Below, one piece after another: positions 1 to 5,040 of a DNA stretch of 5,040 bases. A program made the position numbers and the translations under genes. The notes under the pieces are model-generated. The model was not told where the DNA came from. It was given only the letters and a program-made list of their open reading frames with translations, and did no database searches. The DNA lies in the NCBI GenBank assembly GCA_002732845.1, contig NVSZ01000049.1, positions 9,784-14,823 of the forward strand. Reading direction: 5' to 3'. Each line of letters opens with the position of its first letter. Within the stretch, counting starts at the first letter, position 1. The stretch comes from Rhodospirillaceae bacterium (lineage in GTDB: Bacteria; Pseudomonadota; Alphaproteobacteria; Rhodospirillales; Magnetovibrionaceae).

Positions 1-890
1 TTGAGGCCCGGTCCGCAATCAAACGGTGGCAAAATCGGATCAACGTTGGGCACTTTAAAGGCGCAGCGTTTGGCGATCACAAGGGTATTGGCAATGGCTT
101 CGGGAAGGTCGGCGAACAACACCTCCATTTCCCGAGCACTTTTAAAATAATGATCCGGCGTCAAACGACGACGATCGCCTTGGCCCACATAGGCCCCCGC
201 CGCGATGCAAATCAGAGCATCGTGGGCGTCATACATTTTTTGATCAGGGAAAAAGCATTCGTTAGTGGCGACCAAGCCAATGCCTAAGTCATACGCCATG
301 TCCAGCAATGCGGGTTCAATTTTTGCTTCGTTACGCAAGCCATGGCGTTGCAATTCGATGTACAGGCGGTCGCCAAAGGACTTGTGCAGGCGGTCCATGG
401 TTTCGCGTGCCAGATCGTCCTGACCATCCACCAAAGCCCGCCCCACGGGGCCATTTACGCCGCCTGTCAGCAATATCAAGCCCGCAGCATGGGTATCTAG
501 GTCGGCAAAGGTGACTTTGGGGTCTTCGACGTCTTCGCTGTCCATGTAAGCGATGGACAATAATTTCAAAAGATTGCGGTAACCTTCGTCAGTCTGAACC
601 AGCACCACGACTTGGTCTGGAGCAAAGGCCGTCATGGTGCGCCCCGGTTGCGGGGTGCCGGGGCCTTCACGGTTCAGGGCAATTTGGCAACCAATAATTG
701 GCTGAATGCCGGCCTTTGAAGCCGTTTGTGAAAATTCCAACGCGCCAAACAAGTTGTTGGTATCGGTCACCGCAACGGCGGGCATCTTGGCCACTTGGCA
801 ATACTCGGCCAAATTCCCAATACGGATCGCCCCTTCGGACAGGGAATAAGCGCTGTGAACGCGCAGGTGGACAAAAGATGCATGAGCCAT
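1..890 (-). CDS. dnaE: DNA polymerase III subunit alpha, N-terminal part (runs off window)
   Basis: This is the catalytic subunit of the replicative DNA polymerase holoenzyme in the cytoplasm. Only the first 296 residues are present; the frame is open to base 1, so most of the polymerase domain lies outside. The N-terminus reads FVHLRVHSAYS (residues 6-16), followed by PAVAVTDTNNLFGALEF (37-53) and a GIQPIIG segment (61-67), the standard opening of the DnaE PHP domain. Two usual PHP metal-ligand histidines are replaced: Arg10 in the HLRVH motif and Thr44 in the TDT motif. His8, His12, Asp43, His183 and His223 remain. E. coli DnaE is similarly degenerate and relies on the separate DnaQ proofreader, so the same is inferred here. 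The ATG at 890 was chosen because it gives the family's usual start. No good Shine-Dalgarno precedes it; a weak GGA lies about 11 bases upstream. It is divergent from eamA. The gene identity is secure. Confidence 0.96.
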   Translation of the reverse strand, partial: MAHASFVHLRVHSAYSLSEGAIRIGNLAEYCQVAKMPAVAVTDTNNLFGALEFSQTASKAGIQPIIGCQIALNREGPGTPQPGRTMTAFAPDQVVVLVQTDEGYRNLLKLLSIAYMDSEDVEDPKVTFADLDTHAAGLILLTGGVNGPVGRALVDGQDDLARETMDRLHKSFGDRLYIELQRHGLRNEAKIEPALLDMAYDLGIGLVATNECFFPDQKMYDAHDALICIAAGAYVGQGDRRRLTPDHYFKSAREMEVLFADLPEAIANTLVIAKRCAFKVPNVDPILPPFDCGPGL

Positions 891-926
891 GATGAGTATA
901 GGATTCCACAGATCACCCGAGTCGGA

Positions 927-967
927 CCAGACAAAGTTTTCCCCAACCCGTTTGTACCCAGACAAAA
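927..967. repeat. 9-bp direct repeat pair in the dnaE-eamA gap
   Basis: CCAGACAAA occurs at 927-935 and again at 958-966, with start points 31 bp apart (about three helical turns). The second copy forms part of the inverted repeat at 948-970. Two same-face copies between divergent promoters could be binding sites for one regulator, but a 9-mer pair in 119 bp may also be chance. No protein family is suggested by the sequence. Confidence 0.4.
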
Positions 968-970
968 CGG
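948..970. promoter_or_regulatory. imperfect inverted repeat between divergent dnaE and eamA (possible operator)
   Basis: The left arm CCGTTTGT (948-955) pairs with the right arm ACAAAACGG (962-970) apart from one extra A in the right arm; the centre is ACCCAG. It lies 40 bp upstream of the eamA ATG and 57 bp upstream of the dnaE ATG, a natural place for an operator or an RNA hairpin in either leader. It has no U-tract, so it is not an intrinsic terminator. No -35/-10 pair close to consensus was found in the gap for either gene. The regulatory role is inferred from position and symmetry only. Confidence 0.3.
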
Positions 971-997
971 CTATTGTGACTTTGAAGGGCTGTGTTT

Positions 998-1001
998 AAG
1001 G
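998..1001 (+). promoter_or_regulatory. ribosome binding site that decides the eamA start
   Basis: AAGG with an 8-base spacer to the ATG at 1010 supports that codon. An in-frame GTG at 992 would add six residues, but its nearest purine-rich stretch (GAAGGG, 984-989) is only two bases away, which is too close. Confidence 0.5.
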
Positions 1002-1009
1002 TTCCTTTT

Positions 1010-1888
1010 ATGGATACAAAACACATCATTTGGGCGGTTCTGGTCGCCGCGATTTGGGGCATTAATTTTGTCGTGATCCGCATTGGGCTTGATGATTTTC
1101 CGCCAATTTTGCTGAACGCGCTTCGCTTTGCGGCAACCGGAGTCATTTTTGCGTGGTTTATTCCCCGCCCGAATATTCATTTTGGCTATGTTATCGGCGT
1201 TGGCTTGGTGTTGGGTGTTGCCAAATTTTCGTTGCTGTTTATCGGCATGGACATGGGCATGCCTGCGGGACTGGCCTCACTTGTTCTTCAGGCCCAAGCG
1301 TTTTTCACCGTGATCTTTGCCGCCTTGTTTTTACAAGAACGGCCAAAACTTGAACAATACCTTGGCATGGGCATCGCCTTTTCTGGTTTGGTCGTGATTT
1401 CCTTGGATTTGGGCCAAGCCGCCGTTGTCTCTGCGTTTTTGATGGTGATTGCGGCGGCAGCCTGTTGGGGGGTCGCCAATATCTTGATCAAACAATCGCA
1501 CGCCGACAGTATGCTGGGGTTGTTTGTTTGGGCTTCTTTGGTAGCCGCGATCCCCTTATTTACCTTGTCTTGGGTTTTTGAAGACACCGCCAAAATCACC
1601 TATGCGTTAACCCACATCAACCTGAAAGGCATCGCAACGATTACCTATTTGGTAATTGCGGCGACGCTGATCGGCTTTGGTCTGTGGGGCAAGTTGTTAA
1701 AACTTTACCCCGCCAGCATGGTCGCGCCCTTTTCCCTATTGGTGCCCGCATTTGGTCTGTCCAGTGCGGCGCTGATTTTGGACGAAACCCTAACCCCCAT
1801 CAAAGCGATAGGCTCGGTGCTGATCGTCATCGGTTTGATGGTCAATATCGGTTTGTGGAAACGGTTCAGACAGATCAAAAAGGCTTAG
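1010..1888 (+). CDS. eamA: EamA-type DMT-superfamily exporter (cysteine/O-acetylserine efflux-like)
   Basis: This is an inner-membrane protein of 292 residues, close to the 299 of E. coli EamA (YdeD), which exports O-acetylserine and cysteine pathway metabolites. About ten hydrophobic helices form the two EamA repeats, roughly residues 5-132 and 140-283. The first repeat opens with the [15 protein letters not shown] motif (13-27), and residues 84-100 ([17 protein letters not shown]) match my recollection of E. coli EamA almost exactly. The second repeat has [11 protein letters not shown] (152-162) and the late [16 protein letters not shown] stretch (238-253), also EamA-like. The C-terminus is basic and probably cytoplasmic. 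Start choice rests on the AAGG at 998-1001. The gene is the only one on the plus strand here, diverges from dnaE and ends overlapping lolD. The subfamily assignment is good; the actual substrate is inferred from homology, because DMT exporters vary in specificity. Confidence 0.88.
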   Translation: MDTKHIIWAVLVAAIWGINFVVIRIGLDDFPPILLNALRFAATGVIFAWFIPRPNIHFGYVIGVGLVLGVAKFSLLFIGMDMGMPAGLASLVLQAQAFFTVIFAALFLQERPKLEQYLGMGIAFSGLVVISLDLGQAAVVSAFLMVIAAAACWGVANILIKQSHADSMLGLFVWASLVAAIPLFTLSWVFEDTAKITYALTHINLKGIATITYLVIAATLIGFGLWGKLLKLYPASMVAPFSLLVPAFGLSSAALILDETLTPIKAIGSVLIVIGLMVNIGLWKRFRQIKKA

Positions 1889-2562
1889 ACCTCGATCAAA
1901 TGACCGTCTTCTAAGCGTACGATGCGATCCATGCGCGATGCCAGTTCCATGTTGTGCGTGGCGATCAGCGCGGTCAGGCCCACTTGGCGGGTCAGGTTCA
2001 ACAAAATGTTAAATACGTCCCCTGCGGTGTCTGGGTCTAGGTTGCCCGTGGGTTCATCGGCCAACAATAAACTGGGCGCGTTGGCGAGGGCGCGGGCAAT
2101 CGCGACCCGTTGTTGTTCGCCGCCGCTGAGTTCCGCCGGACGGTGCGTGACCCGGTCTGATAGTCCCAAAGTTTCCAACAGCTGCAAAGACCGCTCGTTA
2201 GCGACTTTTTTATCCAGTCCCGCGATGATTTGTGGAATCACGATGTTTTCCACGGCGGAAAATTCCGGCAACAGATGATGATATTGATATACAAAGCCCA
2301 AATGTTTACGGCGCAATTCGGTGCGGCGGTCGTCGTTCAGTTTTGAACAGGCCTCGCCCACAACAAAGACTTCGCCGGCGTCTGGTTTTTCCAACAATCC
2401 AGCCAGTTGCAACAAGGTCGACTTGCCTGAACCACTGGGCCCCACAAGGGCGACAATTTCTCCGGAATTGATGGCAAAATCAGCGCCTTTTAACACATGT
2501 AATTGTGTATGCGCGCGCCCAAAAGACCGCTTTACACCGTCAAACCTTAAAACATTACTCAT
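1885..2562 (-). CDS. lolD: lipoprotein-releasing system ATP-binding protein LolD
   Basis: This is the cytoplasmic ATPase of the Lol ABC transporter, which powers extraction of outer-membrane lipoproteins from the inner membrane for handover to periplasmic LolA. At 225 residues it is normal for LolD. All nucleotide-binding elements are intact: Walker [10 protein letters not shown] (41-49), Q-loop around Gln93 within [15 protein letters not shown], the ABC signature LSGGEQQR (145-152), Walker B LLLADE (165-170, with catalytic Glu170), the D-loop GNLD (173-176) and the H-loop His203. The [12 protein letters not shown] segment is typical of LolD and separates it from the related MacB and FtsE ATPases. 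The start overlaps the last eight bases of the permease gene and follows a strong ribosome binding site, so the two are translationally coupled. The stop codon overlaps the convergent eamA stop, leaving no room for an intergenic terminator. Confidence 0.95.
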   Translation of the reverse strand: MSNVLRFDGVKRSFGRAHTQLHVLKGADFAINSGEIVALVGPSGSGKSTLLQLAGLLEKPDAGEVFVVGEACSKLNDDRRTELRRKHLGFVYQYHHLLPEFSAVENIVIPQIIAGLDKKVANERSLQLLETLGLSDRVTHRPAELSGGEQQRVAIARALANAPSLLLADEPTGNLDPDTAGDVFNILLNLTRQVGLTALIATHNMELASRMDRIVRLEDGHLIEV

Positions 2563-3799
2563 AACGCAGAGCCTCCGCCGGGTCTAACCGTGCGGCCTGC
2601 CACGATGGATACAGCGTTGCCAAAAACGACAAACCCAAGCCCATCAATACGGTCGCCATGACTTCCATAGGGTCGACCTTGGCGGGCAATTGCGACAAGA
2701 AATAGATTTCGGCGGCAAACAGTTCGGTGCCCGTGACGGCTTGAATCCATTGGCGAATGGTTTCGATGTTCAACGAGAACCACAAACCTAAAGCAAAGCC
2801 GCCCAAGGTGCCAAACACGCCAATAGACGCCCCGGCAATAAAGAATATCCGCATAATCATGCCGCGGGTTGCCCCCATGGTGCGCAAAATCGCAATATCC
2901 CTGCCCTTGTCCTTGACCAACATGATCAGGCTGGAAATGATGTTAAAGGCCGCCACCACGATGATCAGCGTCAAAATCAAAAACATCACATTGCGTTCGA
3001 CCTGAATGGCATTAAAGAAACTGGCGTTTGTTTTTTGCCAATCAAACACCCGCGCGTCACCGTTTAAGGCCAGCTTGATGGCCTCCCCTATTTCAGTGGT
3101 TTTGCTGGTATCATCGACAAACACTTCTAAATTACTGACCGAGTTTGGCATTTGGAAATAGATTTGTGCGGCGTGCAGCGGAATAAACGCAAAGCCGGAA
3201 TCATATTCAAACATGCCAATGGAAAATGTTGCGACAACGCGAAAGGCGCGCATGCGCGGCACGGTGCCAAACGCCGTGGCTTGGCCCTTTGGCGAGATAA
3301 TAGTGACCTTGTCGCCCACCATCACGCCCAGACGACGGGCCATTTCGGTGCCGATAACGATGCTGTCATCGGGGCCAAAGTCATCCAAGCTTCCCGCTTT
3401 GATGTTTGTTGACAGAATGGTCCGTTTCCGCAGGTCTTCGGTGCGAATACCGCGCATCACGGCGCCCCTAGCCTGACCATTGTTGGTGGCCATGACTTGG
3501 CCTTCGATGAGCGGTGAGGCAGAGACAACGCCCGGCACTTGCAAGACGATTTTGGCTTTGGCTTCGGCGTCCGTCATGGTCCCGACCGAGGCATATACGT
3601 TCACATGTCCGTTTAGACCTAAAATACGGTTCATCAGCTCGGCGCGAAAGCCGTTCATGACGCTCATGACGATGATCAAGGTGGCAACACCAATGGCGAT
3701 GCCCAACAACGAAAACCACGCAATGACGGAAACAAAGCCTTCTTTGCGTCTGGCCCTCAGATAACGAATGGCCATCATCCATTCAAATGTGGTGAACAT
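2555..3799 (-). CDS. lipoprotein-releasing system transmembrane protein, LolC/LolE family (LolF-like)
   Basis: This is the permease of the Lol transporter, which receives mature lipoproteins in the inner membrane and passes them to LolA. It is 414 residues from the ATG at 3799, matching the usual 400-416. Helix 1 spans about residues 23-48, followed by a large periplasmic domain (about 50-268), then helices at about 271-295, 315-343 and 380-398. The signature stretches include the motif [15 protein letters not shown] (38-52) and, after helix 2, the [18 protein letters not shown] loop (293-310), which is the FtsX/MacB-type coupling region. Residues 168-183 contain two prolines (170 and 181) flanking a hairpin-like stretch, where the LolA-binding Hook of LolC lies. 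A TTG start at 3868 would add 23 polar residues atypical for the family, so I prefer the ATG, preceded by a modest AGG. Only one permease is present, so LolC, LolE and LolF cannot be separated and no symbol is given. Confidence 0.93.
   Translation of the reverse strand: MFTTFEWMMAIRYLRARRKEGFVSVIAWFSLLGIAIGVATLIIVMSVMNGFRAELMNRILGLNGHVNVYASVGTMTDAEAKAKIVLQVPGVVSASPLIEGQVMATNNGQARGAVMRGIRTEDLRKRTILSTNIKAGSLDDFGPDDSIVIGTEMARRLGVMVGDKVTIISPKGQATAFGTVPRMRAFRVVATFSIGMFEYDSGFAFIPLHAAQIYFQMPNSVSNLEVFVDDTSKTTEIGEAIKLALNGDARVFDWQKTNASFFNAIQVERNVMFLILTLIIVVAAFNIISSLIMLVKDKGRDIAILRTMGATRGMIMRIFFIAGASIGVFGTLGGFALGLWFSLNIETIRQWIQAVTGTELFAAEIYFLSQLPAKVDPMEVMATVLMGLGLSFLATLYPSWQAARLDPAEALRYE
2572..2576 (-). 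promoter_or_regulatory. ribosome binding site of lolD inside the permease gene
   Basis: On the minus strand GGAGG lies nine bases before the lolD ATG at 2562, within the last codons of the upstream permease gene. Together with the 8-bp overlap (ATGAGTAA) this supports both the lolD start and coupled translation of the two subunits. Confidence 0.75.
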
Positions 3800-3839
3800 C
3801 GATAAATGCCTAAATTTAAGTGAAGTAAAACTTATGCTG

Positions 3840-3868
3840 ACTTTAAGCGATCGGAGCGAACTCGGCAA
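3840..3868 (-). promoter_or_regulatory. candidate sigma-70 promoter for the Lol permease-lolD operon
   Basis: On the minus strand TTGCCG (3863-3868, four of six matches to TTGACA) is separated by exactly 17 bases from TAAAGT (3840-3845, four of six matches to TATAAT). A transcript would start near 3833 and give a leader of about 35 bases before the ATG at 3799. It falls in the 109-bp gap behind the 140-residue exported-protein gene, where I see no intrinsic terminator, so read-through from the tag cluster is also possible. Confidence 0.35.
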
Positions 3869-3908
3869 TGATTCCGGAAAAACGGGGCAATTGCGCTGGT
3901 TTAAACCC

Positions 3909-4331
3909 TTATTTGTTCAGGATGCTTTCACAGGCTTTTTCAATTGCCTGCGAATCGTCTGTGGTCAAACGCTTGCCATTGACCGTCAGTCCGCCCATGC
4001 CCAGATCATAAACCACGGGAAAAAGGGTGGTGGTTGCGGTGTGTTCCCCGGCGCCGCTGATGCCGTATTTGCCCTTTAGATCCAAGCCAAAATCGATGGT
4101 GATTTTATCGGGCAGTTTAAACGCGCCCGGGTCTTTGCCCGGCCCGTGAGCCGCAACAACCGATTTGCCCCGCACATCCACGCCCGCTTTATAGGCCACA
4201 TCGGCGCGCGGTTTATGCTTCACCAAACGTTGGCAATCTTTCAGACTGACCAAAACCTTAGATACAGCCTCTTGGGCCAAGGCCGGAGCATTCAGCAACA
4301 ACAGACTTAAACTGATCAAAAGATATTTCAT
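3909..4331 (-). CDS. small exported protein of unknown function
   Basis: This is a 140-residue protein with a clear Sec signal peptide: Lys2, a leucine-rich core at about 4-13, and a signal peptidase I site APALA|QE after residue 19. The mature protein (about 121 residues) is predicted to be periplasmic; there is no lipobox cysteine and no further membrane segment. It has exactly two cysteines, Cys33 and Cys134, near the two ends of the mature chain, which could form a disulfide. A stretch ADVAYKAGVDVRGK (43-56) looks like a motif I associate with uncharacterised alphaproteobacterial exported proteins; I cannot assign a function. A second region is rich in beta-prone and Gly residues (about 70-120). 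The start is supported by GGAG seven bases upstream and by the signal peptide. It begins 3 bp after the tag stop, so it is probably co-transcribed with tag. Confidence 0.85.
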   Translation of the reverse strand: MKYLLISLSLLLLNAPALAQEAVSKVLVSLKDCQRLVKHKPRADVAYKAGVDVRGKSVVAAHGPGKDPGAFKLPDKITIDFGLDLKGKYGISGAGEHTATTTLFPVVYDLGMGGLTVNGKRLTTDDSQAIEKACESILNK

Positions 4332-4334
4332 GGT

Positions 4335-4883
4335 TTAGCTCCGCATCCAAGGAGGATTTGTTTTCGCTATTTTTTGATACGTTGGGCAACTTTCCCGGTG
4401 CGCCCCTTTAAGATAGCCGGCACTCATTAAAAACTCGTTCACCACTTCGGGTCCGGTGAATTTAAAGATCTTTTTGAACAGCTTCACCCAGTCCGCATGG
4501 GCCAAAGGGTGATGGGTATCCAACCATTTTGGAAATCCACCATGGCTTTTCCGCAAACCTTGCATAACCCGAGCATTATGAATAATTGAATTTATTTTCA
4601 AACGGTTACGGATAATTCCGGGATTACCTAGTAGACGTTTAATAGCTTTGTCATCGAAGTCTGCGACGGTATCAACGTCAAACCCAGAAAACGCTTCAAA
4701 GGTCGAAGCGCGTTTTTTTAAAATCAGTTCCCAAGACAGCCCCGCTTGGAAAACCTCCAAACACAACAGCTCAAAAAGAGCCGCTTCACCCTTTCCTCCA
4801 AAGCCGTATTCGGTATCGTGATAGGCGCGGTGAAGGTCTTTTTTCAGCGCCACATCGCAATACCAATTCGGATCATCAGGCAT
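4335..4883 (-). CDS. tag: DNA-3-methyladenine glycosylase I
   Basis: This is a cytoplasmic base-excision repair enzyme that removes 3-methyladenine from alkylated DNA. At 182 residues it is close to E. coli Tag (187). The zinc-binding residues of Tag align: Cys9, His22 (in AYHDTEYG, 20-27), His162 and Cys166 (H-x3-C in the C-terminal tail). The base-recognition and catalytic region CLEVFQAGLSW (41-51) keeps the equivalents of E. coli Glu38 (Glu43) and Trp46 (Trp51), with Tyr21 matching E. coli Tyr16. GIIRNRLKI (89-97) is also characteristic. The ATG at 4883 places Cys9 near the N-terminus as expected. No strong Shine-Dalgarno is visible, and the gene starts 2 bp after the stop of an upstream short ORF, so translation may be coupled. 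Its middle part (about 4560-4660) looks more AT-rich than the neighbouring genes by eye, possibly a different history. Confidence 0.95.
   Translation of the reverse strand: MPDDPNWYCDVALKKDLHRAYHDTEYGFGGKGEAALFELLCLEVFQAGLSWELILKKRASTFEAFSGFDVDTVADFDDKAIKRLLGNPGIIRNRLKINSIIHNARVMQGLRKSHGGFPKWLDTHHPLAHADWVKLFKKIFKFTGPEVVNEFLMSAGYLKGAHRESCPTYQKIAKTNPPWMRS
4339..4342 (-). promoter_or_regulatory. ribosome binding site of the exported-protein gene, inside the tag 3' end
   Basis: On the minus strand GGAG lies seven bases before the ATG at 4331 and within the last codons of tag. It supports the chosen start and coupled expression of the two genes. Confidence 0.65.
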
Positions 4884-4885
4884 GT

Positions 4886-5020
4886 TTAAAACATACCCGT
4901 CATATCAGCCCTGATCACAAGCATCATAATAACGGCGGGAAAAAACATGATGGATACATAAACACATATCCATTTTATAACTTTGGGATTTAAACAAACT
5001 TTTGGGGGCTCATAGGCCAT
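4886..5020 (-). CDS. putative 44-residue membrane peptide upstream of tag
   Basis: This short ORF is not recognised as a known family. It starts with ATG at 5020, and its stop lies 2 bp before the tag ATG. The N-terminal third is polar and proline/lysine-containing (MAYEPPKV, then NPKVIKW at 11-17). It is followed by a strongly hydrophobic segment at about 17-36 with CVYVSIMFFPAVIMMLVI, and a short tail (RADMTGMF). This is the layout of a single-span small membrane protein with a positively charged N-terminal flank. AAGTGAG seven bases upstream is a passable ribosome binding site. An in-frame GTG at 5032 would add four residues, and the frame stays open to the window edge, so it could also be the C-terminal end of a longer gene. 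Tight spacing to tag argues for one operon. The coding call is moderate. Confidence 0.5.
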   Translation of the reverse strand: MAYEPPKVCLNPKVIKWICVYVSIMFFPAVIMMLVIRADMTGMF

Positions 5021-5040
5021 AAATTCACTCACTTTTAAAA

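Noticed and set aside
894..899. TATACT (minus strand) as the dnaE -10 box
   Set aside because: It would place the transcript start at about the ATG, and no acceptable -35 hexamer lies 16-18 bases upstream.
667..909. Overlapping open frames on both strands within the dnaE segment
   Set aside because: They are shadows of the dnaE reading frame, which has clear homology through the whole region.
992..1009. GTG start for eamA at 992
   Set aside because: The purine-rich stretch is only two bases before it, whereas the ATG at 1010 has AAGG with an 8-base spacer and gives the usual N-terminus.
3468..3782. Long open frames antisense to or out of frame with the Lol permease
   Set aside because: Their products are low-complexity or compositionally odd and the permease frame explains the region fully.
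3800..3868. N-terminal extension of the Lol permease from a TTG at 3868
   Set aside because: It adds 23 residues not seen in the family, covers the best promoter candidate, and the ATG at 3799 gives the standard MFxxFEW start.
3898..3907. Palindrome GGTTTAAACC just after the exported-protein gene as a terminator
   Set aside because: It is a 10-bp perfect palindrome with no loop and no following U-tract on the minus strand, so it cannot act as an intrinsic terminator.

Overview
This is an ordinary chromosomal, gene-dense window, most likely from an alphaproteobacterium of roughly balanced GC content. The evidence is the DnaE N-terminus (alphaproteobacterial-looking, beginning with a degenerate PHP domain), the lolC/E-lolD-dnaE neighbourhood that I recall as common in that class, and a small exported protein with a sequence style I associate with it. 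The order or family is not certain. I see no phage, insertion sequence, CRISPR array, tRNA or rRNA, and no gene-free stretch longer than about 155 bases.

Layout. The left edge (1-890, minus) holds the first 296 residues of the replicative DNA polymerase III alpha subunit (dnaE), which runs off the window. A 119-bp divergent gap (891-1009) carries an imperfect inverted repeat and a 9-bp direct repeat. eamA (1010-1888, plus) encodes a ten-helix DMT-family exporter closely resembling E. coli EamA (cysteine/O-acetylserine efflux). It meets lolD tail to tail with a 4-bp overlap. lolD (1885-2562) and the lolC/E-type permease (2555-3799) are on the minus strand and overlap by 8 bp. Together they encode the inner-membrane ABC machine that releases lipoproteins to LolA. 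A plausible sigma-70 promoter precedes the permease gene. Further right, also on the minus strand, a tight cluster reads 44-residue putative membrane peptide (4886-5020), tag (4335-4883, 3-methyladenine DNA glycosylase I) and a 140-residue exported protein of unknown function (3909-4331), with gaps of only 2 and 3 bp.

How the genes relate. lolC/E and lolD form one functional unit. Only one permease is present, which suggests a homodimeric LolF-D type transporter, though a second permease could lie elsewhere. eamA is the only plus-strand gene and sits between lolD and dnaE, as if inserted into an older co-directional arrangement. The tag cluster is probably one transcript, but the functional link between a cytoplasmic repair glycosylase, an exported protein and a tiny membrane peptide is unknown. 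I found no clear new biological system. The least explained parts are the tag-linked small genes and the palindromic region between dnaE and eamA.
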